This document shows, in pieces, positions 38,901-47,674 of a stretch of DNA of 64,000 nucleotides (its first letter is position 1; each line of letters starts with the position of its first letter). A program made the position numbers and the translations under genes. The notes under the pieces were generated by a model. That model was given only the letters and a program-made list of their open reading frames with translations, was not told the origin of the DNA and made no database searches. Source of the stretch: Pegea sp. RAD2-039 (Eukaryota; Chordata; Thaliacea; Salpida; Salpidae); the NCBI GenBank assembly GCA_034620365.1, contig JAQGEQ010000192.1:925001-989000 (forward strand), read 5' to 3'.

Positions 38901-41884
38901 CTTTATCATCTGATCTTTATCATATAATCTTTATCATCTAATCTTTATCATCTGATCTTTATTATATGATCATTACCATCTGATCTCTATCATCTAATCT
39001 TTATCATCTGATCTTTATCACCTGATCTTTATCTTGCTTTCCTTTGTGCTTTCAACCAACTACCAAATTGCTGTTGATAAAATATCCAAATTTTTTATTG
39101 TTACTAACTTAAGCCGGAAGTGAAACTGCTGATGCAACTCACTCATGCGTGAAGTTACTATCTGCACTCGTGCGGAACCACCTTAAAACTAGTCCTTTAC
39201 TGCAGGTAATGCTGACACGATTAGAAGCTGTGAAAAACGTGAAGCACGGACGTCAACTAGTTGATGTAATCCTCAAATTACTCTCATATGCCGTCAAATT
39301 GCAATTTAATCGCCGCTACCTCGCTCAACCTTCCCTAAAAGCACTTAATGTCTTACTAGGAAGTCTCAACTTGGTAAGTTGATGTCTTCATCCTGATCTT
39401 CATCACTTAATCCGATCTGTACAGAGTCTTCAAGCTGGTGAAGATGGGGTGATAATTGTAGAGCAACTTCTAGAGATCATGTTAAAGGTCCTTCACGAAG
39501 CGGCTCTTAATTCATCTCAAAGTCAAACTGATATCCCTCAATTGAGTGGAGATAAAGACCGTCTCACTTTATTACTCTCACAGGTGCCCCAAACGCCCCA
39601 TTTGATCCTCATCTTCATCCTTCTTTTTGTAGATCGATAGTGAATTCGTTCAAAGTCATCCAAGTGTCTTGCAAGGAACTCTTCGAATAATTCCATTCTT
39701 TTCATTTGGAGATATTGACTTGATGCAGATGTTGATAGATCATTTCATCGCCTCCCTAAACTTCGACAAGTACGCCCCAAGTGCCCTTGTTCTCGCGTTG
39801 TCAACGACTTGTTGATGTTCAGATACGATAAAGGAGACAGTGACGAGAACACCATCTACCTAAATTGCTTCTGTGAGATTGTAGCTGGAATCCAAGTTAA
39901 TGTGAATGGGGATCATTTAAAAGATTTGATGATCAAGAACAAGATTGTAGAAGATGCCCTGATCTACCTCAACAAACACATCCCTGATAACAAAGAGTAA
40001 CTCCTCCAAAACGCCCCAAACGCCCGGTTTCATCAAATCGCAATTTCAGCTTCGAATCCGACCAATGGAAGAGCTTCACTCAACGCAAAGGAGTCCCACT
40101 GTGTCTTCGGATGCTGACAGGACTCTGCTCTCGGCATCAACCGACTCAGGAGCTTCTGAAAGACTCGATTCCTGGTCTACATCGAATTGAACAGGTTCAT
40201 CAATTACCTCCTTGATTACTTGATGATGAGCGATCTTCTAAAGATCTCTTCGGAGGAGGGGATTGGGACACACGCTGAGAATGTCCTGGAAAATCTCAAA
40301 GAGCATCCCGAAGTCTCGAAGCTCGTCAATAAGGTTCGAAGGGAAACGCGCGCTGAAAAGAAGCGAAAAGCGATGGAAGTGAGAAACAAGGAACTTGTCG
40401 CCTTCGGGATGCTGACCAATGAGAAGGGGCAGGTGAGGTTGTGACGTCATCGCGCATATGACGTCATCACTTCGCGTGTAGATGAAGTCGACGTCGAAGA
40501 AGCATCAATTTACTGAGTTGGTGGAAGAAACAGGATTGACTTGTAACATTTGTCGAGAAGGATATAAATCGGATCCAAAAAAGGTAATTAAATCGTCCAA
40601 TCACGACGCTGTATTTGATTGTGACGTCATCAGGTGCTTGGCATCTATACGTACACGAGAAGATGTGCTCTGGAAGAGTTTGAGAGTAAAGGAAGGAAAC
40701 AGCAGGGCTATTCGAGTGTTTCTCACTTCAACGTCATCCACTACGACTGTCATACCACTGCGGTCTGTCCCACGTCACTTCCGGTCAATTTCAACTGATC
40801 TTGACGTCTCTATGTAGGTGAGAAGCGCGCGCGGTCGAGAAGAATGGGATTCAGCTCTTTTACAAAACGGGAACACCAAATGCAACGGGTTGCTTCCGTT
40901 ATGGGGTCCAGATGTTTTGGAATCGGCGTTCGCTGCCTGCCTCGCGCGTCACAACACTTATATACAAGAAGCGACCGGAAGTCAACGCGAACCGACGTTC
41001 GGAAGCACAGTTCACGACCTCAAGCTGCTTCTACTTCGATTTTCCAACGAAAAGTCCTTCAGTGAAGAGACAGGAGGTGGAGGTAAACAATCGAACATCA
41101 ATTTCGTTCCATACCTCATTCATACTGGTCTCTACGTCATCAACACGTGAGTAGAAGCTGATGACGTCATCAGATCGTGACGTAGTTGTTTGCAGCACGA
41201 GAAGTGAGTCACGTGAGGAGAAGGCACTTTCTGGCTTCTTGACAGCATCCACTGATAAATGGGTCGAATCCTCGTATGAGGTTGAGGGTCCCTTGTACTT
41301 TGGGGCGCTTATGACTTTATTAGGAGGCAAAGAAAAATGGATGAAACAAAGGTTGGTACCCCGAATATCCAACAAATTAACTTACAAGGTTTCATCTTCA
41401 GGATTTATTTGTTGAAACGGATTATTGTGACTTGCCAAGCAAGACATGAAAGTAAAACTCCAATCTCTAAACTCTCTAATATCAGTATCCTTGACTTCAA
41501 CATCTATAAACCTTATTTATTATTCTGGGCGTTACTCGATACAATCATCAACGTCCATTTCAAGGTTTGCTCTTCAATCTCAACTTGATCTTTACTAAAT
41601 CTTTCGTGATCCAGTTTGCTCCTTCGGATGCCAGTTGTATCGAACTGGCCAATTACATCCGTCATAATGATTCGCAGATCTTAGAGCAAAGTGAAAAAGT
41701 CCTTCGTATTCTACAAGTAACAAGTGATATTTGTTAGTTGGACATCTTTTATCATTTTGTGTCTTTACAGGATGATCTTCTGCCTTGTAATAGTGCTCTT
41801 GAATTGATGGATGTTTTAGGAACTCTTGGAGATGTTCCAGACTTCAAACAATTTGTTGTTTCTATTTTCAGTTCGTTTTTCTAA
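14949..41884 (+). CDS. UBR4: E3 ubiquitin-protein ligase UBR4 (p600)
   Basis: A 27-kb gene with many short exons; the first are 14949-15049, 15350-15441, 15732-15863 and 15925-16161, and the last is 41771-41884. Order and sequence follow human UBR4 throughout: N-terminal helical repeats; the UBR-box exon from 22579 ([20 protein letters not shown]); beta-propeller segment ([34 protein letters not shown]); LVDIIH-type helices; Zn-binding stretch at 32266-32458 ([24 protein letters not shown]); and the C-terminal hemiRING ([11 protein letters not shown] 40530 on; [20 protein letters not shown]). UBR4 is a very large N-degron and quality-control ligase. Start is the first ATG in frame with the conserved N-terminus; stop TAA at 41882-41884. 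One UBR-box exon is frame-shifted by a 28-bp duplication. Introns are mostly 45-100 bp, but several are swollen by minisatellites. Confidence 0.95.
16788..16860. repeat. Tandem duplication in a UBR4 intron
   Basis: A unit of about 33 bp (CACAAGTAGATTCGATCTTA...) occurs twice in a row within a short intron. A similar 19-bp duplication (TGGTCCACAACCATGTCTA) sits in the intron near 21205-21245. Confidence 0.85.
17755..18025. repeat. Minisatellite, TGATCTTCATCACT-type
   Basis: Roughly 19 imperfect copies of a 14-bp unit fill a UBR4 intron up to its acceptor (TTTTGTAG). Related units recur in other introns of the gene. Confidence 0.9.
19202..19390 (+). repeat. Dispersed GC-rich repeat, copy 3
   Basis: Same element as at 3776, same orientation, inserted in a UBR4 intron. 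It ends at CCCAGGAACC, six bases before the intron's acceptor CCAG at 19396, so the insertion either supplied or closely abuts the 3' splice site. Confidence 0.85.
19613..19840. repeat. Minisatellite, GTTAGTTTGTCGAGTT-type
   Basis: Imperfect 12-16-bp units of TTTGTCGAGTTGTTAG fill a UBR4 intron between exons ending near 19625 and starting near 19857. It gives spurious long Leu/Ser/Val/Cys-rich open frames. Confidence 0.9.
20340..20505 (+). mobile_element. tRNA-like element, probable SINE
   Basis: Lies in the UBR4 intron 20252-20573. It has a good A box (TAGCCGACTTGGT, 20348-20360) and B box (AGTTCGATTCC, 20393-20403), spaced as in tRNA genes. The D- and T-arms are recognisable, but the 5' end does not pair with GGGGTCG to form an acceptor stem, so it is not an intact tRNA. 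A ~90-bp body follows to about 20500 (TGTGTCT ... AGACACA). This is most consistent with a tRNA-derived SINE or tRNA pseudogene. Confidence 0.6.
22579..22760 (+). other. UBR4: UBR-box exon of UBR4, frame broken
   Basis: Codes the zinc-binding UBR box that recognises N-degrons: [36 protein letters not shown]. After CDC the frame fails, because 28 bp (22670-22697) are repeated exactly at 22698-22725. Without one copy the frame would read on into [10 protein letters not shown], as in other UBR4 proteins. The preceding intron (22532-22578) is only 47 bp and has an unusual donor, gtcact. Confidence 0.9.
22670..22725. repeat. 28-bp perfect tandem duplication in the UBR box
   Basis: The unit runs from GCCAAATTCGG to TTCTGTGATT and occurs twice with no mismatch. 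Its length is not a multiple of three, so the second copy shifts the reading frame. Confidence 0.95.
26662..26713. repeat. Tandem unit carrying TGACGTCA and CGCG
   Basis: Three copies of TGACGTCATATTAACGCGC-like sequence (the last truncated) in a UBR4 intron, putting three TGACGTCA palindromes 22 bp apart. Confidence 0.9.
26810..27310. repeat. Minisatellite, TGATCTTCATCTTC-type
   Basis: About 490 bp of a near-perfect 14-bp unit with CCTCATC variants, filling one UBR4 intron between exons ending near 26808 and starting near 27313. Confidence 0.92.
28795..29373. repeat. Minisatellite, GATCCTCATCTCGTCTTCACCT-type
   Basis: About 580 bp of 11- and 22-bp units related to the TGATCTTCATC family, filling one UBR4 intron up to its acceptor. 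Confidence 0.9.
31626..32155. repeat. Minisatellite, GATGGTTGCTAACTAGTTTA unit
   Basis: About 26 copies of a 20-bp unit fill a UBR4 intron, with few variants (CC/CT, GAT/CAT). The unit includes CTAAC, which matches a branch-point consensus, so the intron carries some two dozen potential branch points. Confidence 0.95.
33953..34195. repeat. Minisatellite, CTGTCCACTTGTCCTAGTAC unit
   Basis: About 12 copies of a 20-bp unit fill a UBR4 intron. Each unit carries CTAG, so potential AG acceptors are repeated. Single copies of the same unit (gtccacttgtcctag) form whole short stretches of other introns of this gene. Confidence 0.95.
35950..36906 (-). CDS. Rab11-like small GTPase nested in UBR4 intron
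   Basis: Three exons on the minus strand (36735-36906, 36504-36688, 35950-36246), 217 residues, typical for Rab11/Rab25. The G motifs are in order: GDTGVGKS (G1), TIGVEF (switch I), WDTAGEE (G3), NKVD (G4), ETSA (G5). The C-terminus KECC is a double-cysteine prenylation signal. [17 protein letters not shown] and the [13 protein letters not shown] stretch favour the Rab11 group, which controls recycling-endosome traffic. G3 has Glu (residue 71) where nearly all Rabs have the catalytic Gln; Rab25 has Leu there. AATAAA overlaps the stop codon (35945-35951 region). The gene is antisense to, and wholly inside, a UBR4 intron. Confidence 0.92.
36247..36503. repeat. Minisatellite in Rab intron 2
   Basis: About 12 copies of a 21-22-bp unit (AGTTGGCAACCAATCAGCAA) make up nearly all of this 257-bp intron. 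The complement contains GGTTGCTGATTGG, distantly like the 20-bp unit at 31626-32155. Confidence 0.92.
37085..39040. repeat. Satellite of a 14-bp unit, TGATCTTTATCATC
   Basis: Roughly 140 tandem copies over about 1.95 kb. Variants are TAATC/TGATC, TCACC/TCATC/TTACC and CTATCAG. Longer runs of the same variant order recur (for example 37200-37330 and 37665-37745), indicating higher-order copying. It lies between the Rab promoter and the next UBR4 exon. Confidence 0.95.
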
Positions 41885-42456
41885 CAACAACAGCAACCTT
41901 CTATCAGTAGTTTTGTGCAAACGACTTTGTTGTCAACCATTTAGTTTGGCATGTATGTTTTTTTTGTGAGATGTACAACAGCTTTTAATTTTCTGATATT
42001 TTTGTTTTGTATGTAAGTAATAAAAAGAAATACTGGTTTCAATTTTCTACTTTTTTTTTTGTAAATTTTTCTACTTCTGATTCTGTAGCAGCTACTCCGC
42101 TACAATCTTCATCAGGAACAAATTACTAAATTTCCAAAATACTTGAAACTGTTCCAAAAAATTATTTTTTTATTTAACTAAAAATTTTCTTTTTGTAAAT
42201 CAAAAACCTTCAAATTTCTAAATCAAGTGATGACTAGCTACTTAAATTTGCTGATAAAAATGACTTCACATCAAAATTGTTTGTTGATATCATAGAAAAT
42301 CTGATCAACTTAATTTAAAAAAAAAACAAATCTGATATTTTGAAAGAACTTTATTCACGATTGCGAGTTTAAAAGAAAATTAACAAAATATACAACTGAA
42401 TTTTTTAAAAGTTGAATAACGCGCGAAGCAAACAATAAATTAAAGATCAGAAAGTC
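41885..42456. terminator. Convergent 3' ends of UBR4 and retinol saturase
   Basis: The two genes face each other. AATAAA at 42021-42026 (+) suits UBR4. AATAAA on the minus strand at 42350-42355 suits retinol saturase, about 100 bp after its stop. No other gene is seen in this 572-bp gap. Confidence 0.6.
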
Positions 42457-44355
42457 TTAAACTTTTCTCTTTCTTGCTTCACCTAAAATTCGAATCAAAT
42501 CTAATATCAGGTATCGATCTAACACTTTAGATGCAGTAATCAAACCACCAATAGCGCTACCAATAAAACCACAAGTAAAAACATCTTGTCCAGTCAAATA
42601 AAGATTTCCAACTGGGGTTTCTGGGCGCATTTTTATCGAGTTTTCGATTTGGAAGCGTTTTTTAGTATGATCGATTCCATATATCTCACCCTTGGTGCTG
42701 TTGATGTAGTAATTGTGGCTGAGAGGTGAACCGCATTCCATGTAAGCAACTTTATCTTCGAGATGAGGAAATAATCTTATTACTTGCTTCCATGCTTGAT
42801 CTGCAAAAGCATTTTTTACATCTTCATAATTATTCCCTCTTCTTTTTATTGGAGTATTTTTCCAACCAGCAAACCACTCCCAGTTAGAAAAGGTCACAAT
42901 TGCACAAGTAGATTTATTCGGATATCTTTCCGTCCATGTCTTATCTTTCGTAGAAGGAAATGAAACAAACAAGAGAGGAATTTCTTCATCAGCAGCATCT
43001 TCACAAGATAAACTCAAATATTCTTTCATGTCTTTCTCTACATCAACAGATTTAAAGACCCAGAAGTTCTTAGCCGGGAGGTTTAGGTCTTCACTTGTCC
43101 CATTTAAACCAACAAACACTTGAAGACATGAGTGACCTACAGGCCAGTCGCTTAGCAACGAATCTAAATGATAAGATTCTCTAACCGCTGGAGGTAGCAT
43201 CTTTTGATAAGTGTTTACAAGTCCTGCATCTGATATGATCAGAGGAGCAAAGATTTCCATTTCATTAAACTTTTCAATCTTAACTCCAACAGCTTTTCCA
43301 TTTTCTAAAAGAATTTCTTTAACTCTGACTCCAGCTAAGACACAACCGCCAGCTTCATCAATTGAAGGAATCATCCTATAAGCAATCTCACTTGCTCCTC
43401 CAACAGGATAAAAACCTCCTGATTTCAAAAAATGATTATAAAGGAAGGCATGCATTAAAAATGATGTCTGACTAGGAGTGCTTCCATAATCACCAAAACT
43501 ATATGATAAAACTGCTTGTAGTTGTTTGTTGGAAGTTAAATTATCTAAAACTTCCTGTAAAGTTTGTGATGAAATCTCAATATAACCTCTGAAAAGTAAC
43601 TTGTGAAGTCTGAGATGACAGAGGAACTTAAGGAGCGATAGAGGAAGAATTTTAAGCATCAAATATAAACCACCAACTTGTTTAGCTTTATAAAGAAGTT
43701 TAAAAAACTTATCAATTGTTTCAACATCATCTGGAAATTGTTCCTTCAATTTTCGAATATATTTATCTTTACCTCGGCATACAACAAACTCTTTTGATGT
43801 CTTAGAAGAATCATAATAAACTGCTGAATCATATTCTTCATCTAAAGATTGCCATTCCAATTGACCTTGTGTTAAAAAGTCAATTAATGTCCGATTCATA
43901 CTTCCTTTATCTAGATTTCCAACATAATGAATTCCAACATCAAATTCAAAACCTTTATCTTCAAAAGTATGAGTGCAACCTCCAATTATATTATGTTGCT
44001 CTAAAACTAAAACTTTTTTTCCAGCTTTTGCCAACAGACCAGCACAAGTCAGTCCACCCATTCCACTTCCTACGATAATGGCGTCTAACTTTTTTGGAAT
44101 TAAATCCGGGTGAAAGCGTTTTTTCAAGACTTCATTTTTCTTCTTTTTATTTGTTTTTGATGAAGTTTTAGAGTTTTGATAAATTTGGAAAAAGTTTTTT
44201 CGTGAAAATATATAAAGAAAATAAAAAGTTATTGAAATAACAAAAGCAATTGCCAAACTGAAGAAGCCATAAATAAAGATATTTGTTGTTTCAGGTATCT
44301 TTGTGATAGATAGATCTTGATTAGAAAGATCTTTGTCCATCAAGTTTTCTGACAT
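42457..44355 (-). CDS. RETSAT: All-trans-retinol 13,14-reductase (retinol saturase)
   Basis: A single 632-aa ORF. Residues ~26-50 form one hydrophobic membrane segment. Then comes a basic linker and the FAD-binding motif at 92-104 (AIIVGSGMGGLTCAG), followed by the acidic end of the second strand (VLVLEQ) and the family segments GGCTHTFEDKGFEFDVGIHY, GGFYPVGGASEIAYR and the C-terminal LYLTGQDVFTCGFIGSAIGG. The enzyme saturates the 13-14 double bond of all-trans-retinol in the endoplasmic-reticulum membrane. Length matches vertebrate RETSAT (about 610). It has no introns, in contrast to UBR4 and HFM1 on either side. Plant carotenoid isomerases (CRTISO) are related, but the N-terminal anchor and overall fit favour RETSAT. 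Confidence 0.93.
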   Translation of the reverse strand: MSENLMDKDLSNQDLSITKIPETTNIFIYGFFSLAIAFVISITFYFLYIFSRKNFFQIYQNSKTSSKTNKKKKNEVLKKRFHPDLIPKKLDAIIVGSGMGGLTCAGLLAKAGKKVLVLEQHNIIGGCTHTFEDKGFEFDVGIHYVGNLDKGSMNRTLIDFLTQGQLEWQSLDEEYDSAVYYDSSKTSKEFVVCRGKDKYIRKLKEQFPDDVETIDKFFKLLYKAKQVGGLYLMLKILPLSLLKFLCHLRLHKLLFRGYIEISSQTLQEVLDNLTSNKQLQAVLSYSFGDYGSTPSQTSFLMHAFLYNHFLKSGGFYPVGGASEIAYRMIPSIDEAGGCVLAGVRVKEILLENGKAVGVKIEKFNEMEIFAPLIISDAGLVNTYQKMLPPAVRESYHLDSLLSDWPVGHSCLQVFVGLNGTSEDLNLPAKNFWVFKSVDVEKDMKEYLSLSCEDAADEEIPLLFVSFPSTKDKTWTERYPNKSTCAIVTFSNWEWFAGWKNTPIKRRGNNYEDVKNAFADQAWKQVIRLFPHLEDKVAYMECGSPLSHNYYINSTKGEIYGIDHTKKRFQIENSIKMRPETPVGNLYLTGQDVFTCGFIGSAIGGLITASKVLDRYLILDLIRILGEARKRKV

Positions 44356-45269
44356 TCTGTTTAAAACAAGTTTTTAATTTTAATTGAAATCAATTAATCA
44401 AGAAATTGGTAATTTTAAAAATGTATTTTAGAAATTATTGAACTTGATAAAAAACTACAAAAGAAAAATGCTTTTATACATTTGAAAAAGATAATATCTC
44501 ATCAGATAAGTATTATACGAATATAGCTTTGTATATTTAAGTTAAGTGAATATTTTAGATATATCTGTTGTTATAAATAAAAACAAATTATCATTTAAAA
44601 GCTTTTAAGCAAAATCTTAAAAAAAATATTTTCCGAAAAACTAGTTTTGTAAAATTTACTTTTATTTATTAAAAAAAATTAAAAAGAAATAAATTATATC
44701 GATAGACAACAATTAAGTAGTTTATCAATTAAGAAATACTGAGTTAAAAGTATTTCAAAATTGTTCTATCTTAATTTGATGTAATTAACATCAACAACAA
44801 AATCTATGGCATGACAAGAACAAACTCTAAAGTTCAAACTAAAAACAAACACAAAGTTAACATGTGAACTTTATAACGCTTGTCTGCAACCTAAAATGGC
44901 TTTTTAGTGAGATTAAACCACAAAAAGCAGAAGCCTTTTACTTTAGATATTAGTTTTGATAATTAAAATTATTTCATTATTTTAAAGATATATAATTTTA
45001 GACAGCAAACTAAATTTATCTCACAAGCAGCTTCTGTCAAATCCTCAATTTCAATAATCACAAAAATTCTGCCTCATTTTTTCCACAAAAACTTATTTTA
45101 TAATTATGAACTTTAATGCCAAGATTGCCTGTTGTCATTATTAGTCTTGTCTCCAACAGTGGCTATGTTCGTCAGTAAACAATTCAGACATTAATATTAT
45201 CTTTAAAGACATTCACAAAGCTTTTCACATCCTATATTAGTAAAACTCTCAGACAGTTTGATACTAACC
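44356..45269. other. Intergenic AT-rich stretch
   Basis: Promoter side of retinol saturase, followed by AT-rich DNA. Part of 45000-45269 may be the eroded upstream end of the retrotransposon relic, but I cannot read a domain there. Confidence 0.4.
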
Positions 45270-46200
45270 CAACTATTATCTCTTGAATTGAACAACTTGT
45301 TAAAAGTAGACAACAAAACGTCTTCATTAGTAAATCTATATCAAGTTTTTTGAAGGTTTTAAGTGGTGCTTGCTGAATCAGCATTATTGGCCGTCTTCTC
45401 TTCACTATTTATATCGATGATATTACAGACAGTTCTACACCACAAAATATTTCTGGAAATTTAATACTTTTTGTCAATAATGTCAAATTTTTAGCACTAA
45501 ACCAGTTGCTCTTCAATATTCGTTTAATTCTGCTAGAATATGACTTCAACTCAGACAACTTATTGCCAATCAAGTAAACCTTCAAACTCTAACTCAACAT
45601 CAACTGCCTTGGACTTACACAGCAATAAAATTCCTCAGTGATAAGTCATTAAAAACTCAGAAAGCTTTATATGCCACAATTTGAAATCTAAAAAAATTAC
45701 GTAAATTATTCGGTTCATCTACTTTATACAAAATTCTTAAATCTTTTAAGATCAGAAATACTCGGATGTTAAAAAAACTTTTCACTTTGTCCATTTGTCC
45801 TAAATTAGAGTTCAACTCTTCTGTATGGAGTTCTTACCTTGAAAAAGCTGATATAAAGCTTAAATCTATTCAAAGATCATTTACTAGGAGACTCTTTCCT
45901 TCATTCAAAAACTAAAGGCTCGATATTAAATCCTTGCAAGCCTTTTCTCGACTTCGTACTACTATCTAAAATTATTAATATTTTTTGTCTTTTTAACTTT
46001 AATGACTTCTTTAAAGATTACAATTCCTCTTACACCCACACAGGTTCGGTATCCGGAATAAGATAACTCAACAACTGTTGAGTAACAGCTTTTTCAATAG
46101 AGTCACAACTGTTTAGAACTTTCTACCCGATTCCATCTCTACATCAAATCTTTTTAAAACTTTTATTAAAGGTAGATTATGTAATTTTGTTAACAAGCTT
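45270..46200 (+). mobile_element. Degenerate non-LTR retrotransposon, reverse-transcriptase part
   Basis: Reading the plus strand across several stops and shifts gives the order of motifs of CR1/Jockey-type reverse transcriptases: a GRLLFTIYIDDIT block (cf. GPLLFLIYINDI), an LILFVNNVKFLAL block (cf. YADDTKL), then RRLFPSF and a tail with NRVTTVWN-like and FIKGRLCNFVNK segments. No frame is intact, so this is an old inactive copy. Confidence 0.75.
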
Positions 46201-46790
46201 ATCTCGGCTCAAAAACAGCATCAACATCAACAATCAAAGCTGAGACTATTAGCTGCATCAGGAAAGCAACTGGCACGTTTGCACGGTTCATTTCCAGGGT
46301 CTGAGATAACCTAAATCTATCTATCAGAACCAATGCTGCCATCTAGAGAGCCTTTATCTGCAGTACGCTATTATACGCCAGCGAAATTTGGACTTTTTTG
46401 AAAGCTAACGAAAAGAAATTCTGTCATTTTTGTTGTCTTTGTCACATGTTACGTTTAACGTGACGGAATAACATTTCAAACGAGGAAGCCTTAAAGCGCA
46501 TTGGTGTACAGCAATGTACATCATGGTAGTTAAAGGCTTTGCTGACTCAGATACGTCCGTCGAATAGATGACCATAGGATCTGTTGTACAGGGAGCTATC
46601 TAAGCAAATGCAACATCGGTCGTACCTGTCTACGTTTCAAAGATACCTGTAAGCGCGATATGATACCGTTTAACATCAATACCAGCAACTGGGAAGATAT
46701 CGCAGCGGATCGCTCCGAATGGCGCTCTCTACTTCTCAAACAACTGATGAGAAGAGAAGAAAAACAGCTTTAAAGAAAAGAAAGAAACTC
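46201..46790 (+). mobile_element. Degenerate non-LTR retrotransposon C-terminus, second type
   Basis: A separate relic. Plus-strand pieces read ATGTFARF, AAIYRACILSTLLYASEIWT, RLTWRNNISNEEALKRIGVQ, DLLYRELSK and WEDIAADRSEWRS, with frame breaks between. This is the familiar C-terminal end of endonuclease-reverse transcriptase proteins (normally ending near WRS...GEEKL). It is clearly inactive. Confidence 0.8.
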
Positions 46791-47674
46791 AAAAGATTTT
46801 TTTGCTCCTATTTTTCCTACAAAAATTAAGTTAAATAATAAAAGTTATAAAAGCTTGCACCTTTTTATTATCTTTCTGCTCAAATTGTTTTACTCGATAT
46901 AAGAGCTGTAGAATTTGTCACATACAGTCATGCGTTGGATTAATAAATGAATTATTCATACGAGTTAGTCGAAATAAAATAAATGAATAATTTTCTTTAA
47001 AAAATAAATTATATTGATATTAAAAACATTTACAACAAATTATTTTCTAAGAAGCTAATTACATAACATCAACATTAAACAATTTAAATTATAACTTATC
47101 AAGTTTTATTAATTACTTATTCTAGTAGTTCAGGTAGTATTGAATGATACATAGGAAACATCAGGAATATACAAGTGACTAATCTGACGTAATTATTACT
47201 CAAAAAGTAAGTTGCAATTTTGAAACTTTCTAAAAATACATTTTTTGTTCAGATTTGTTAGTAGGATCAACATCATGAGTATATATTTTATAATTGACTG
47301 ATTTTTAATTTATACTAAGAGAAGATTATTTGAATCAAATGTGTCCTCAATACTTTAGATATCTTTAATGTAATTATAAAAACTTAAGAATTAGTTTGAA
47401 TTTAAGAATGAAAGATTTTATTTTTTCTAAAAGAACTGAAAAGCTAATTTTTTTGTGATTATATTTTGCAACTAAATAATTTATTCTAAAAACTTTGTAG
47501 CTTCAAAATTCATGGAAATTATCGCAAATATCTGAGGATGTGAACTCAGTTTCCTGGTTGTGAAATATTCTAAACTTTTATCGAAAAAATTTGAGATTTT
47601 GTTAAAAAACTGAAGAAATTTGTATTAAATTGTGAAAGAAGAACATAAAGAATCAATCTCATGGTGAAGTTGAT
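46791..47674. other. Intergenic AT-rich stretch
   Basis: No gene or repeat recognised. It lies on the 3' side of HFM1. Confidence 0.5.

Larger units (their letters stand above)
35847..39206 (+). other. 3.4-kb UBR4 intron hosting Rab gene and satellite
   Basis: The exon ending GECGGIE at 35846 joins to [19 protein letters not shown] starting at 39207 (acceptor ctgcag); both sides match contiguous UBR4 sequence and the phase is 0. This is the largest intron of the gene by far. It contains a complete antisense Rab gene followed by the 14-bp satellite. Confidence 0.8.
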
